Positions 1-8,609 of a stretch of 32,066 nucleotides of DNA are shown one piece after another; the stretch's first letter is position 1; each line of letters begins with the position of its first letter. The notes beneath the pieces were generated by a model. That model made no database searches. It had not been told where the DNA came from and saw only the letters and a program-made list of their open reading frames with translations. The DNA is from Actinomycetota bacterium. Lineage in GTDB: Bacteria > Actinomycetota > Aquicultoria > Aquicultorales > Aquicultoraceae. The translations under genes and the position numbers were made by a program. The stretch is from NCBI GenBank assembly GCA_030018005.1, contig JASEGT010000022.1:1-32066 (forward strand), written 5' to 3'.

Positions 1-34
1 GAGCCGGCATAGCCGGGTCGTCGAGGGAGCCAAG

Positions 35-122
35 GTCAGGGCTAAAGCTCTGAGCTACGGGAGTGAGGATAGTCTATTAGCCGATAGCTGAGAACTTGAT
101 CGGGGCTGAAGCCCTAAGCCAC
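35..122. repeat. Two degenerate hairpin-forming repeat units
   Basis: Two related 24-base units lie at 35-58 and 99-122, differing at about six positions. Each can form a small hairpin around a GGGC-N4-GCYC core (39-50 and 103-114). In the first copy one G-C pair is replaced by G-U, so pairing is retained despite substitution. The rest of bases 1-180 holds no gene that I can see. The role is unknown; the units could be remnants of a dispersed repeat or the tail of an upstream transcript. Confidence 0.3.
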
Positions 123-180
123 TAGTACTTGAGCCACTATTAGTAATATATGTACGGTTAGCCAACCTGAGGTATGCGCT

Positions 181-1653
181 ATGAGCACAACTAGAAAAAT
201 TCCGCGCTGCATGAGCACGCAGCACCCCGACAACGTCACCGCGCCCTTCTTCTCTGCCGACGCGCTGCTCGGTGGCGAGGACGAGATAAAAGAGGCGTAT
301 TATGCCTATTCGCACCTCGGATGCGACGAACAGATGTGGGATTGCGAGGGAAAAGAGGTCGACAACTACGTCGTAAGGAAGCTTCTCACCCGCTACAAAG
401 AGTACTTCATCGACAACAAGCTCGGCGAGGACGTCTTTCTGACTCTGCGTGTGCCCAACCCGACCGTCGAGCGCGAGGAGGCCAAAGTCTTGCTGGAGAC
501 GCTAGAGGGCATACCGCGAGCCTTCGACACGGCCAGAGCGCTAAGCTTCGATAGCCCGGCTCCCGTCTTCGAAGTCATCTTGCCGATGACGACCTCGGCG
601 CGCTGCCTCTACCGCATTTACGTATACTACCGGGACTTCGTAGCCGGCAAGCAGGACAAACTTTTCTGCGAGGGCGATGTCAGTATCGCCGATTGGATAG
701 GCAGCTTCGAGCCGCACGAAGTACACGTCATCCCGCTCATGGAAAACAAGGAAGGGATGCTCAACGCGCACAATATCGTCGAAGAATATGTCTCCAAGGT
801 AAAACCGCCGTACCAGCGGGTCTTCCTGGCGCGCTCGGATCCGGCGATGAACTACGGCCTGATAAGCTCGGTGCTTTTAAATAAGATAGCGCTCCAGCGC
901 CTCCATCGTCTTTCGAAGAATATCGGGGTCGAGATATATCCCATTATCGGTGTCGGTTCGGCGCCGTTTCGCGGCAACCTCAAACCAACCAACGTGATGA
1001 ATTGTCTAGAGGAATACCCGAGTGTGCAAACCTTCACCGTGCAGTCGGCCTTTAAATACGATTACCCGGAGCGCCAGGTCATGAGCGCCATAGATACCAT
1101 CAAAGCGTGGGAGCGTAAAGACCCGACCGAAGTCGATGAGGCCGCTTGCCTGCACGTCATGGATAAGCTCTCCAGGGAATATATGCGCCAGGTGGAATTG
1201 CTGGCGCCGCTCATCAACACGGTAGCGAAGTATGTGCCGGCCCGGCGCAAAAGGAAGCTCCATGTCGGTCTCTTTGGATACGCGAGAAGTGTCGGCTCGG
1301 TCTCGCTGCCGCGCGTTATAAGTTTTTGCGCGTCGCTCTATTCGATAGGCCTGCCGCCCGAGCTACTGGCGCTCAACTCGCTAACCGATGACGACCGGGC
1401 GTGCCTTAAATCGACCTACATTCATTTCGAGGACGACCTGCGTGACGCCATGGCCTACTTCAACGAGGATGTCCTCGACATCTTACCCGCCGACCTCGGC
1501 GACAAGATTCGCCGCGACATCGTCGACTATGAGGTAAACCGGCAACATCGCGAGATTACCTCGAGGATTATCGTCAACATCAAAAGGGAAAGGTTCGCCG
1601 ATATCCAGGAGCAAGTTGTTGAGGCGGCGTGGACCAGGCGTTTCTTAGGATAA
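181..1653 (+). CDS. ppcA: Phosphoenolpyruvate carboxylase, archaeal type
   Basis: This cytoplasmic enzyme carboxylates phosphoenolpyruvate with bicarbonate to oxaloacetate and phosphate, replenishing the TCA branch. The 490-residue length fits the short archaeal-type family (about 500) rather than the roughly 900-residue bacterial type. Recognisable family stretches are the N-terminal MSTQHPDN (residues 11-18), the GSAPFRGNL segment near residue 260, and FGYARSVGSVSLPR near 365. The ATG at 181 follows a GAGGT ribosome site at 169-173. A second in-frame ATG lies ten codons in, but the conserved start of the family favours the first. In an acetyl-CoA pathway organism it would work downstream of pyruvate formation. 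A hairpin without a T tract follows the stop. The family call is confident. Confidence 0.93.
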   Translation: MSTTRKIPRCMSTQHPDNVTAPFFSADALLGGEDEIKEAYYAYSHLGCDEQMWDCEGKEVDNYVVRKLLTRYKEYFIDNKLGEDVFLTLRVPNPTVEREEAKVLLETLEGIPRAFDTARALSFDSPAPVFEVILPMTTSARCLYRIYVYYRDFVAGKQDKLFCEGDVSIADWIGSFEPHEVHVIPLMENKEGMLNAHNIVEEYVSKVKPPYQRVFLARSDPAMNYGLISSVLLNKIALQRLHRLSKNIGVEIYPIIGVGSAPFRGNLKPTNVMNCLEEYPSVQTFTVQSAFKYDYPERQVMSAIDTIKAWERKDPTEVDEAACLHVMDKLSREYMRQVELLAPLINTVAKYVPARRKRKLHVGLFGYARSVGSVSLPRVISFCASLYSIGLPPELLALNSLTDDDRACLKSTYIHFEDDLRDAMAYFNEDVLDILPADLGDKIRRDIVDYEVNRQHREITSRIIVNIKRERFADIQEQVVEAAWTRRFLG

Positions 1654-1669
1654 CAGCCGCTCGCTCTAT

Positions 1670-1693
1670 GTGCCGGCCGGCGACCTCCGGCAC
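1670..1693 (+). terminator. Hairpin after ppcA, possible terminator
   Basis: A perfect 7-base-pair stem (GTGCCGG at 1670-1676, CCGGCAC at 1687-1693) with a 10-base loop lies 17 bases after the ppcA stop. No T tract follows, so it would be a weak or non-canonical terminator, or only an mRNA 3' end stabiliser. Confidence 0.35.
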
Positions 1694-1771
1694 GCCAAGA
1701 AAAGATCGCTGACGCATCACCTCACAGCTCATTTTTTGCGCTTGTGCATATGAAACCGGTGCTGATTTAGA

Positions 1772-1777
1772 TATAAT
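1772..1777 (+). promoter_or_regulatory. Candidate -10 box for the sensor kinase operon
   Basis: A perfect TATAAT lies 20 bases upstream of the GTG start of the kinase, in a locally AT-rich stretch. I see no good -35 hexamer at 16-18 bases. If it is used, the leader would be very short (about 13 bases), which fits the lack of a clear Shine-Dalgarno site there. Confidence 0.35.
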
Positions 1778-1797
1778 TAGAGTATTCTCGAAAGTCG

Positions 1798-3159
1798 GTG
1801 ACCGGGGTTAAAAGAAATTTTGTTATCTTAAGTGAACTAAATACGAACACGTTTTATTACTTCATAGGCAGCCTTGTCTTCGGCAGCCTGCTCGCCCTGG
1901 CCGTCGTCTATCTCGGTACTTACTTCTTCGACCTGGAGGCCGGCTACTTCTTTTTCTTCTTGCTTGCCGCCTCGGCGACGGCCACGATATTTGTGGCGCT
2001 TATTCTCTTCAGATTCATGAGCCAGTCCGAACATTTTAGGGCGAAGCAATCTTACCATGTCCTTGAAATCACGCGAAAAACCCTGCCACACCTGAGAAAA
2101 GGTTTGAGTATAGAGTCGGCGTCACAGGTCGTCGAGATAGTATACAACTACACCGACGCGGTTGCGGTCTCGATAACCGACCGGACGACGATTCTTGCGT
2201 TTCATGGCGTCGGCAAAGACCACCACCTGCCGGGTAAGCCGATTCTAACCCGCGCGACCAAAGAGTCTATCGAGACCAATACGACGCGGATACTCGGTTC
2301 TAAATCGGAGATCGGGTGTCCGGTGGTAAATTGCCAGCTGAAAGCGGCGGCGGTTGTGCCGCTTACGCAGATGGGAAAAGCGATAGGTTCGCTAAAATTT
2401 TATTATAGCAACCCATCGAAGCTGACTGAGAGCAGGATAGCGTTGGCTGAGGGCCTTGCGCAATTGCTGAGCACGCAGATAGCGCTCTCCGAACTCGACC
2501 GGCAGACCGAACTCGCGTACCATGCCGAGCTGCGAGCGTTGCAGGCGCAGATAAATCCGCATTTCCTCTTTAACACGCTCAATACCATCACGGCATTTAT
2601 CCGGACCGACCCGCAGAAGGCTCGCAAGCTGCTCATCCAGTTTTCAGACTTCTTCCGAAAGTCTCTCGAATGGAAAGAGGGTTTCATAACGCTCGCGCAG
2701 GAACTCGACTATATCGCAACCTATCTCGTGCTGGAGAAGGCGCGGTTCGGGGAGCGCCTCAACATAAGTTTCGATATCGACCACGAGGCCCAGACCTGTA
2801 TTTTACCGGGGCTGACTATCCAGCCGATCGTCGAGAACTCCATCAAACACGGTTTCTGTGAAGAAAAACCGCTGGAGATTGAGATAGAAGTAAAAATAGT
2901 CGATGATAATCTACAGATAACCGTCATCGACAACGGCAAAGGAATTGCTGAAGAAGAGCTAGACCAGGTGTTAAATATTGGTTATGGTAAAGGTATCGGG
3001 ATTGGTCTAAGTAATGTCAACGAACGCCTGAAGGGTCTTTACGGGGAAGACCATCAGATAACGCTTGAAAGCCGGCCCGGCGCGGGCACGACGGTTCACG
3101 TGAATATTCCCGTATCCAGGAGCGAAGAACATGAAGTTGAAAACACTTATAGTCGATGA
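1798..3159 (+). CDS. LytS-type sensor histidine kinase with GAF-like domain
   Basis: This membrane sensor kinase probably phosphorylates the LytTR regulator that follows. Two hydrophobic helices (about residues 19-42 and 48-73) are followed by a GAF-like region (about 95-235). Next comes a His_kinase-type (PF06580 family) phosphoacceptor motif INPHFLFNT with His255, then an ATPase domain with the N box around Asn347, DNGKG at 378-382 and a glycine-rich GKGIGIGLSN at 397-406. The GTG at 1798 is the furthest in-frame start, but no ribosome site precedes it, so the exact N terminus is uncertain. The 3' end overlaps the regulator by 29 bases, which indicates translational coupling. The signal sensed cannot be read from sequence. 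Its position before the Wood-Ljungdahl genes makes control of carbon flux plausible, but this is only inference. Confidence 0.88.
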   Translation: MTGVKRNFVILSELNTNTFYYFIGSLVFGSLLALAVVYLGTYFFDLEAGYFFFFLLAASATATIFVALILFRFMSQSEHFRAKQSYHVLEITRKTLPHLRKGLSIESASQVVEIVYNYTDAVAVSITDRTTILAFHGVGKDHHLPGKPILTRATKESIETNTTRILGSKSEIGCPVVNCQLKAAAVVPLTQMGKAIGSLKFYYSNPSKLTESRIALAEGLAQLLSTQIALSELDRQTELAYHAELRALQAQINPHFLFNTLNTITAFIRTDPQKARKLLIQFSDFFRKSLEWKEGFITLAQELDYIATYLVLEKARFGERLNISFDIDHEAQTCILPGLTIQPIVENSIKHGFCEEKPLEIEIEVKIVDDNLQITVIDNGKGIAEEELDQVLNIGYGKGIGIGLSNVNERLKGLYGEDHQITLESRPGAGTTVHVNIPVSRSEEHEVENTYSR

Positions 3160-3877
3160 TGAGGCGCCGGCACGCTCCGAGCTCCGGTACATGCTCGAGA
3201 AAGCGCCGGAGATTCACGTAGTCGGTGAGGCGACGAACGCCAGCGAAGCCCTGGAGTTGATTCGCGCTCTCAACTACGACCTCGTCTTCATAGACATACA
3301 TATGCCAGGCTTAAGCGGACTCGATGTTGTCGCTGCCCTGAAGGATTTAGAGCAGCTACCGGCCGTTGTATTCGTGACCGCTTACGGGGAGCACGCAGTC
3401 CAAGCATTTGAGCTGGATGCCGTCGATTATCTGGTCAAGCCGATAGATGAAGACCGTCTGATGAAAGCCATCAACAAGGTGACTAAGCACCGCGAGACAA
3501 AGCCGGCGCCGCAAGTCCCGGCTAAAGCCGAGCCGGTCATCGAGATAGAGAGAATACCGGTCGAGAGCAAGGGTAAGACGCTCCTTTTGGCGCTCCAGGA
3601 CGTAGCCTATATATCGAGCCGGAATGATATCGTCTTCGTCCACACGGCGGACAATACATATATAACTAAGTTCACCCTTAAAACTCTGGAAGATCGCTTG
3701 AAGAACAAGTCTTTCCTGCGGGTCCACCGCAGCTACATTGTCAATCTTGCGCACGTCATCGAGATTGTGCCGATGTATGGGCGAAGCTATATCCTGAAGG
3801 TCCGCAGCACCCAAAAGAACGAGATCCCGGTGAGCCGCAGGCGGGGTCAAAAGCTCAAAGCCATGCTTGGTATGTAA
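3131..3877 (+). CDS. LytTR-family response regulator
   Basis: This two-component DNA-binding regulator has 248 residues. The N-terminal receiver domain carries DDE at residues 9-11, the phosphoacceptor Asp55 in FIDIHMPG, and a TAYGEHA switch region with the conserved lysine in YLVKPID. A proline- and charge-rich linker leads to a C-terminal LytTR DNA-binding domain (about 148-248) with the typical FLRVHRSYIVNL segment. The ATG at 3131 lies inside the end of the kinase gene and has an AGGAG site at 3118-3122. The pair forms a LytS/LytR-type system. Candidate LytTR half sites lie in the following intergenic region, upstream of fhs. The actual regulon is unknown. Confidence 0.92.
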   Translation: MKLKTLIVDDEAPARSELRYMLEKAPEIHVVGEATNASEALELIRALNYDLVFIDIHMPGLSGLDVVAALKDLEQLPAVVFVTAYGEHAVQAFELDAVDYLVKPIDEDRLMKAINKVTKHRETKPAPQVPAKAEPVIEIERIPVESKGKTLLLALQDVAYISSRNDIVFVHTADNTYITKFTLKTLEDRLKNKSFLRVHRSYIVNLAHVIEIVPMYGRSYILKVRSTQKNEIPVSRRRGQKLKAMLGM

Positions 3878-3894
3878 CGGCTAACTTGCCTAAA

Positions 3895-3923
3895 AAGCAC
3901 GCGGAAGTGCTTGCTAACTTTTT
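3895..3923 (+). terminator. Rho-independent-type terminator after the LytTR gene
   Basis: A 6-base-pair stem (AAGCAC 3895-3900, GTGCTT 3907-3912) with a 6-base loop is followed, after six bases, by TTTTT at 3919-3923. It lies 18 bases after the regulator stop. The stem is short, so the terminator may be leaky. Confidence 0.5.
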
Positions 3924-3981
3924 CGCTTACTCCAAGAATGGTACGCTCACCTCTAAAAATCGACCGTTTGCTAAATCATTG

Positions 3982-4009
3982 TTGCCGAGTATGAAATTAT
4001 CAGTATAAA
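3982..4009 (+). promoter_or_regulatory. Candidate sigma-70-type promoter upstream of fhs
   Basis: TTGCCG (3982-3987) and TATAAA (4004-4009) are separated by 16 bases, a reasonable -35/-10 pair. Transcription from here would give a leader of about 530 bases before fhs. It is an alternative to the box pair at 4081-4110. Confidence 0.35.
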
Positions 4010-4059
4010 CTTAAGGCTTAACACGGTCATTCGCGGGGTGCATAAACCGATTGAACAGA

Positions 4060-4117
4060 ATACGTAACAATGTTGCAGTTTTGTTACGTATAGGTATTAC
4101 CACGTATAACTTATACG
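4060..4117 (+). promoter_or_regulatory. Operator-like inverted repeats overlapping a promoter
   Basis: Two perfect dyads lie next to each other. The first has 11-base arms (4060-4070 and 4081-4091) around a 10-base centre. The second is a 15-base palindrome (4103-4117) with 7-base arms and one central base. A promoter-like pair sits on them: TTGTTA at 4081-4086 in the right arm of the first dyad, and TATAAC at 4105-4110 inside the second, with an 18-base spacer. TGTTAC recurs at 4313-4318 and 4323-4328 as a direct repeat one helical turn apart. This looks like a repressor- or activator-controlled promoter for the fhs operon. The binding protein is unknown. No credible gene is present in 3878-4545. 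Confidence 0.45.
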
Positions 4118-4476
4118 GGACGCAAGCCTCGAAAGCGACCTAGAGTTATTCGAAACCGTTTAATCCGATATCGTAACGCTCGCAGGTCGATTCTAACCGT
4201 TCACCAGTTTTAAGTTGTTGTTGTTTGAAGCCCGGCCTATCTTTAAGGTTTACTTCAAATAGCTTGACTGGTATGCGGGTTTGAGCTATATTATTGCATG
4301 GTTTGTAGTCATTGTTACGTACTGTTACAAACTGCGGAACCCTGAAGAAACCATGACGAGCGCGTCCTACAAGGACCCCTGACGCATGTCTGTATGTGGT
4401 CGCTGGCTGCGCGCTCTGTTGCCGCAACCAAGTTAAAAATTTCACATACTCATGTTAATAGCAAGACAATCGATTT

Positions 4477-4496
4477 CCTCCGGGCTTTGCCGGAGG
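4477..4496 (+). promoter_or_regulatory. Leader hairpin just upstream of the fhs ribosome site
   Basis: A perfect 7-base-pair stem (CCTCCGG 4477-4483, CCGGAGG 4490-4496) has a 6-base loop. Its left arm contains CCTCC, which could instead pair with the fhs ribosome site AAGGAGG at 4535-4541. The two pairings are mutually exclusive, so the leader could in principle modulate translation of fhs. No T tract follows, so a terminator is unlikely. It resembles no riboswitch class that I recognise. Confidence 0.35.
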
Positions 4497-4545
4497 GTTG
4501 AAGGCTTAAGCTAAAAACGGTAGGCAGGAGCACCAAGGAGGTTGT

Positions 4546-6333
4546 ATGGGAGCAAAAGGAAAGTACGAACCGCGTTCAATGGACCCAACGAAGTTCAAGG
4601 ACTATCAGATAGCTCAGGAAGCTGAGAAACATCTGCCGACGACTGAGGAATGGATCGACAAGCTGGGGCTCGAGAAAGAAGAGATGATTCCCTACGGGAA
4701 GACTCCGAGACTCGACTTCATCAAAATCATGAACCGGCTCAAAGACAAGCCGGATGGAAAGTACATCGAAGTCACCGCCATCACCCCGACACCTCTCGGC
4801 GAGGGCAAGACCACAGTATCCATGGGTCTCGTTCAAGGCCTCGGTGTCAAGGGTATCAACGTGGGTGGCGCGCTTCGCCAGCCATCGGGCGGCCCGACGA
4901 TGAACGTTAAGGGTACCGCGGCGGGCGGCGGCAACGCGCTGCTTATCCCGATGACCGAGTTCTCGCTCGGCCTTACCGGTGACATCAACGACATCATGAA
5001 CGCTCACAACCTCGCCATGGTCGCGCTTACCTCGCGCTACCAGCACGAGTGCAACTACACCGACGAGGAGCTCACCAGGCGCGGGCTTAAACGCCTCGAC
5101 ATCGACCCGAAAAACGTTGAGATGGGCTGGATCATCGACTTCTGCGCGCAGGCGCTTCGCAATATCACGATCGGCCTTGGCGGTAAGAAAGACGGCTATC
5201 CGATGTCATCGCGGTTTGGCATCGCAGTCGGTTCCGAGCTGATGGCGATTCTCGCCGTCTCTAAAGACCTGGCCGACTTGCGCGACCGCCTGGGCAAGAT
5301 CACCGTCGCTTACGACCGGACGGGCAAGCCCATCACCACATCCGACCTCGATGTAGCCGGCGCCATGACGGCGTGGATGCGTAATACCATCAACCCGACG
5401 CTCTGCTACTCGGTCGAGGGCCAGCCGGTCCTTATCCACGCGGGCCCGTTCGCAAATATCGCCATCGGACAGAACTCGATTATCTCCGACCGTTTGGCGC
5501 TGAAACTCTTTGATTACACCGTAACCGAGTCCGGCTTCGCCGCCGACATCGGTTTCGAGAAGTTCTGGAACGTCAAGTGCCGCCTCAGCGGTAATGTCCC
5601 GAATGTCTCGGTTATCGTTGCGACCATCAGGGCGATGAAGATGCACGGCGGTGGTCCGAAAGTCGCGCCGGGACGCCCGCTTCCGGAAGAGTACACCAGA
5701 GAGAACCTCGACTTGGTCGAAAAGGGCTTCGAGAACCTGCGCCACATGATAGGCGTCGTCAAGAAGTCGGGTATCGTCCCGGTCGTCTGCGTAAACGCGT
5801 TCTACACCGACACCCAGGCCGAGACCGACCTGGTCAAGAAACTCTGCGACGAGATAGGCGTTCGTTGCGCTAGGTCCGATCACTGGATGTACGGCGGCGA
5901 GGGCGCGGCCGAGCTGGCGGATACCGTCATGGATGCCGCCAACGAGCCGTCCAACTACAAACCGCTTTATCCGCTGGAGTTGCCGTTGCGCCAGCGTGTT
6001 GAGATGGTCGCTAAAGAGGTCTACGGTGCGGATGGCGTTCAGTGGTCACCGGTTGCCGAGGAGAAAGCGAAGCGGTTCGAGTCAGACCCGCAGTTCGCCG
6101 ACTTCCAGACCATGATGGTCAAGACGCACTTGAGCCTCTCGCACGACCCGACACTCAAGGGTGTGCCGAAGGGCTGGACATTGCCCATTCGCGACATCCT
6201 GGTCTACAGCGGTGCGAAGTTCCTCTGCCCGGTGGCGGGCGATATCAGCTTGATGCCTGGAACCGCATCCGACCCGGCTTACAGAAGGGTCGATGTCGAT
6301 GTCGAGACCGGCGAGGTAAACGGATTGTTCTAG
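4546..6333 (+). CDS. fhs: Formate--tetrahydrofolate ligase
   Basis: This enzyme activates formate with ATP onto tetrahydrofolate to give 10-formyl-THF, the second step of the methyl branch. The protein has 595 residues, longer than the usual 555-560, because of an N-terminal extension rich in charged residues. The nucleotide-binding motif [11 protein letters not shown] lies at residues 80-90. It is followed by the family signature [16 protein letters not shown] and the segment [12 protein letters not shown]. The ATG at 4546 has a strong AAGGAGG site at 4535-4541. The gene opens the Wood-Ljungdahl cluster after a long regulated leader. A 13-base-pair hairpin follows the stop. Identification is secure; the reason for the longer N terminus is not evident. 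Confidence 0.97.
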   Translation: MGAKGKYEPRSMDPTKFKDYQIAQEAEKHLPTTEEWIDKLGLEKEEMIPYGKTPRLDFIKIMNRLKDKPDGKYIEVTAITPTPLGEGKTTVSMGLVQGLGVKGINVGGALRQPSGGPTMNVKGTAAGGGNALLIPMTEFSLGLTGDINDIMNAHNLAMVALTSRYQHECNYTDEELTRRGLKRLDIDPKNVEMGWIIDFCAQALRNITIGLGGKKDGYPMSSRFGIAVGSELMAILAVSKDLADLRDRLGKITVAYDRTGKPITTSDLDVAGAMTAWMRNTINPTLCYSVEGQPVLIHAGPFANIAIGQNSIISDRLALKLFDYTVTESGFAADIGFEKFWNVKCRLSGNVPNVSVIVATIRAMKMHGGGPKVAPGRPLPEEYTRENLDLVEKGFENLRHMIGVVKKSGIVPVVCVNAFYTDTQAETDLVKKLCDEIGVRCARSDHWMYGGEGAAELADTVMDAANEPSNYKPLYPLELPLRQRVEMVAKEVYGADGVQWSPVAEEKAKRFESDPQFADFQTMMVKTHLSLSHDPTLKGVPKGWTLPIRDILVYSGAKFLCPVAGDISLMPGTASDPAYRRVDVDVETGEVNGLF

Positions 6334-6363
6334 GAGCGCAGGTTTCACCCTAAAGCAAATACG

Positions 6364-6396
6364 GCTTGGGCGGGCTTAACTAGAGCCCGCCCAAGC
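6364..6396 (+). terminator. Strong hairpin after fhs
   Basis: A perfect 13-base-pair stem (6364-6376 and 6384-6396) encloses a 7-base loop, 30 bases after the fhs stop. It is followed by AAAA rather than a T tract, so it is either a T-less terminator or an mRNA-processing or stability hairpin within the operon. Confidence 0.5.
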
Positions 6397-6432
6397 AAAA
6401 CTTGTAGCCGGGTCAAGGTTTTTATGTTAATA

Positions 6433-6450
6433 GCCGCGCTCAAGCGCGGC
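6433..6450 (+). promoter_or_regulatory. GC-rich hairpin in the acsV leader
   Basis: GCCGCGC (6433-6439) pairs perfectly with GCGCGGC (6444-6450) across a TCAA tetraloop. It lies about 66 bases before the acsV start, which itself has a poor ribosome site. It could stabilise the downstream message or take part in termination with the preceding hairpin. Confidence 0.35.
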
Positions 6451-6516
6451 CTGAGCTGTGACAGGAGCTTTGCGTAAGAGCTTGAATCCAGCAGAAGAAA
6501 GTCGGTAAGTTTCAAT

Positions 6517-8481
6517 ATGCCTAAGGTTTATTTCTACCCCGACAACAGAGGAGTCGAAGTAGAAGAAGGTGAAAACATCATCCGGGCGGCGATGCTGGCC
6601 GGGGTTCATATAAATGCATCTTGCGGTGGAACGGGCACCTGCGGAAAGTGCCGCGTCGTCGTCGACAAGGGTGAGGTAGTTAAGCATGCGACCGCGAAGC
6701 TCACACCCGAGCAAGTCGGGGAGGGCTACGTTTTGGCATGCACTACGCAGGTCAAAAGTGACATAGAAGTGCGCATACCGGTCGAGACCCAGATGGGCGA
6801 TAGCGGGGCGGCCCTCGAAAGAGAGCATCGCCCTGTCAGCCGTGGGTCGGTCTTGACTAGCAAGGATCTGAGCGAGCTTTTCGGCGATTTCGAATTAGAA
6901 CCCGCGACGAACAGGTACTACATCGAAATCGCGCCGCCGACACTCGAAGACAACCTCAGCGACCTCGAGCGACTCAAGCGTGAGCTGACGCGCACCCATA
7001 AGGTCGGTGAATTCACGGTCGACCTCGGTTGCTTACGGCAGATGGCGGTAAGGCTTCGCGAAGCCGACTGGAAGGTCACCGCGACCATCATGGAGGGTGC
7101 CGACGGCGAATGCCCGCGTTTAATCCGGCTCGATTCGGGCGACCGCGTGCAAACGCATTACGGTCTGGCGGTGGACATCGGCACCACCTCGGTCTATGTC
7201 GAGCTTGTCGACCTCAATACCAGGGAATCGCTTGGAAGGGTCTCTGAATATAACGCCCAGGTCAGCAGTGGCGAAGATATAATCTCGCGCATCGTCTACT
7301 CGCTCAAGAACGACGGGCTCGAGAGATTGCAGGCGCTGGTAGTCCAAACGATAAACGGTCTTATAGACAGGCTTCTCGATAAAACGGGCGTACAGCGAGA
7401 TGACATCGTCTACATGGTCGCCGCCGGCAACACGACGATGGTCCATCTCTTCTACGGAATCAACTCGCGCTATATCCGCGAGGAACCATATATTCCGACG
7501 GTCAACTTTACCCCCACGGTAAAAGCGTCCGATCTCGGCGTAAAGATCGCCGCCGGCGCCCGCGTCTATTGTATCCCCGGACGGGCGAGCTACGTAGGCG
7601 GCGACATCACCTCGGGCCTTTTGGCCTCGGGCGTGTATAAAACAGATAAACTCACCCTCTATATAGATGTCGGCACCAACGGCGAGATGGCACTCGGTAA
7701 CGCCGAGTGGTTGCTCTCTTGCGCGTGCTCGGCGGGCCCCGCTTTCGAGGGCGGTTCGGTAAAGCACGGCATGCGTGCGGTAAAAGGCGCGATAGAGACG
7801 GTCCGCATCAGCACCGAGACGCTGGAGCCGATGATTTTGACGATTGGCCAGACCAAACCCAAAGGCATCTGCGGCTCGGGTCTGATAGACACGCTGGCGG
7901 AGCTCTTCTTAACCGGCATCATCGACGAAAGAGGAAAGTTCAAGCTCGAGCTTGGGCACCCGAGAATCCGCGAAGGCGGAGGCCAGGGTGAGTATGTGCT
8001 CGTCTGGGCCGACGAGTCGGCAACGAAAGAGGATATCGTTATCACCGAGGCCGACATCGACAACCTCATCCGCACCAAAGGTGCGATATACGCAGGTATC
8101 ACGACGCTTTTGGATTCAATGCAGATGCCGGTAGAAGCGATCGAGCGGGTGCTTATCGCCGGTGGTTTCGGGCGTTACTTGGAACTCGACCAGGCGATTA
8201 CCATAGGCCTGCTCCCCGAATTCGCAGAAGAACAAGTGATGTATGTCGGTAATGGCTCGCTGATGGGCGCGCATCTGGTACTCCTGTCGCAGTCCGCGCG
8301 TCGTTCTGCAAAGGATATCGCGCAACGGATGACCTACCTGGAGTTGAGCACCCACCCGGGTTTCATGGATAATTACGTCTCGGCGTTGTTTCTACCCCAC
8401 ACCGATATCGGGGCGTTCCCGTTGGTGGCGGAGAGAGTCAAAGAGCGCAGCGGTGTCTATGGTCGTCGGGATGTTCGCTAA
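6517..8481 (+). CDS. acsV: Reductive activator of corrinoid iron-sulfur protein (RACo-type)
   Basis: This protein restores catalytically dead Co(II) corrinoid protein (AcsCD) to Co(I), using ATP and an electron from its own cluster. An N-terminal plant-type [2Fe-2S] domain has Cys36, Cys42, Cys45 and Cys75. A linker and middle domain lead to an ASKHA-type ATPase beginning at about residue 216 (AVDIGTTSVYVEL, Asp220), with AGPAFEG in the centre and IAGGFGRYLELD near residue 550. The 654-residue length fits the RACo family. The ATG at 6517 has no clear Shine-Dalgarno site, but the ferredoxin fold begins immediately (PKVYFYPDNRG), which supports this start. It lies between fhs and cooC, as expected for a maintenance gene of the methyl-transfer system. 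Similar activators serve other corrinoid methyltransferases, but the context favours AcsCD. Confidence 0.88.
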   Translation: MPKVYFYPDNRGVEVEEGENIIRAAMLAGVHINASCGGTGTCGKCRVVVDKGEVVKHATAKLTPEQVGEGYVLACTTQVKSDIEVRIPVETQMGDSGAALEREHRPVSRGSVLTSKDLSELFGDFELEPATNRYYIEIAPPTLEDNLSDLERLKRELTRTHKVGEFTVDLGCLRQMAVRLREADWKVTATIMEGADGECPRLIRLDSGDRVQTHYGLAVDIGTTSVYVELVDLNTRESLGRVSEYNAQVSSGEDIISRIVYSLKNDGLERLQALVVQTINGLIDRLLDKTGVQRDDIVYMVAAGNTTMVHLFYGINSRYIREEPYIPTVNFTPTVKASDLGVKIAAGARVYCIPGRASYVGGDITSGLLASGVYKTDKLTLYIDVGTNGEMALGNAEWLLSCACSAGPAFEGGSVKHGMRAVKGAIETVRISTETLEPMILTIGQTKPKGICGSGLIDTLAELFLTGIIDERGKFKLELGHPRIREGGGQGEYVLVWADESATKEDIVITEADIDNLIRTKGAIYAGITTLLDSMQMPVEAIERVLIAGGFGRYLELDQAITIGLLPEFAEEQVMYVGNGSLMGAHLVLLSQSARRSAKDIAQRMTYLELSTHPGFMDNYVSALFLPHTDIGAFPLVAERVKERSGVYGRRDVR

Positions 8482-8609
8482 GGGCTTGGTTGTTGATATT
8501 TGGATTTGGAGTTCATAATCTCAAGGTGAGACTGCGAAAATTGGCAGCCGATACCGGCGGTCGGAGTTCTAATATCGCCGTAAGTATAGCAAGTGGAAGG
8601 TGTTAAGTT

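Larger units (their letters stand above)
3963..4203 (+). promoter_or_regulatory. Candidate LytTR half sites (three ACCGTT motifs)
   Basis: ACCGTTTGC at 3963-3971, ACCGTTTAA at 4155-4163 and ACCGTTCAC at 4196-4204 each match eight of nine positions of the LytTR-family half-site pattern as I recall it. The last two are 41 bases apart, about four helical turns. They lie between the LytTR regulator gene and fhs. Whether this regulator binds them is inference. Confidence 0.3.

Noticed and set aside
4146-4445. 99-codon minus-strand open frame in the fhs upstream region
   Set aside because: It starts with GTG without a ribosome site, resembles no family I know, and overlaps candidate regulatory repeats. 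Its base composition differs from the coding regions.
4477-4496. Hairpin upstream of fhs as a transcription terminator
   Set aside because: No T tract follows and it lies inside the presumed fhs leader; a leader or regulatory role is more plausible.
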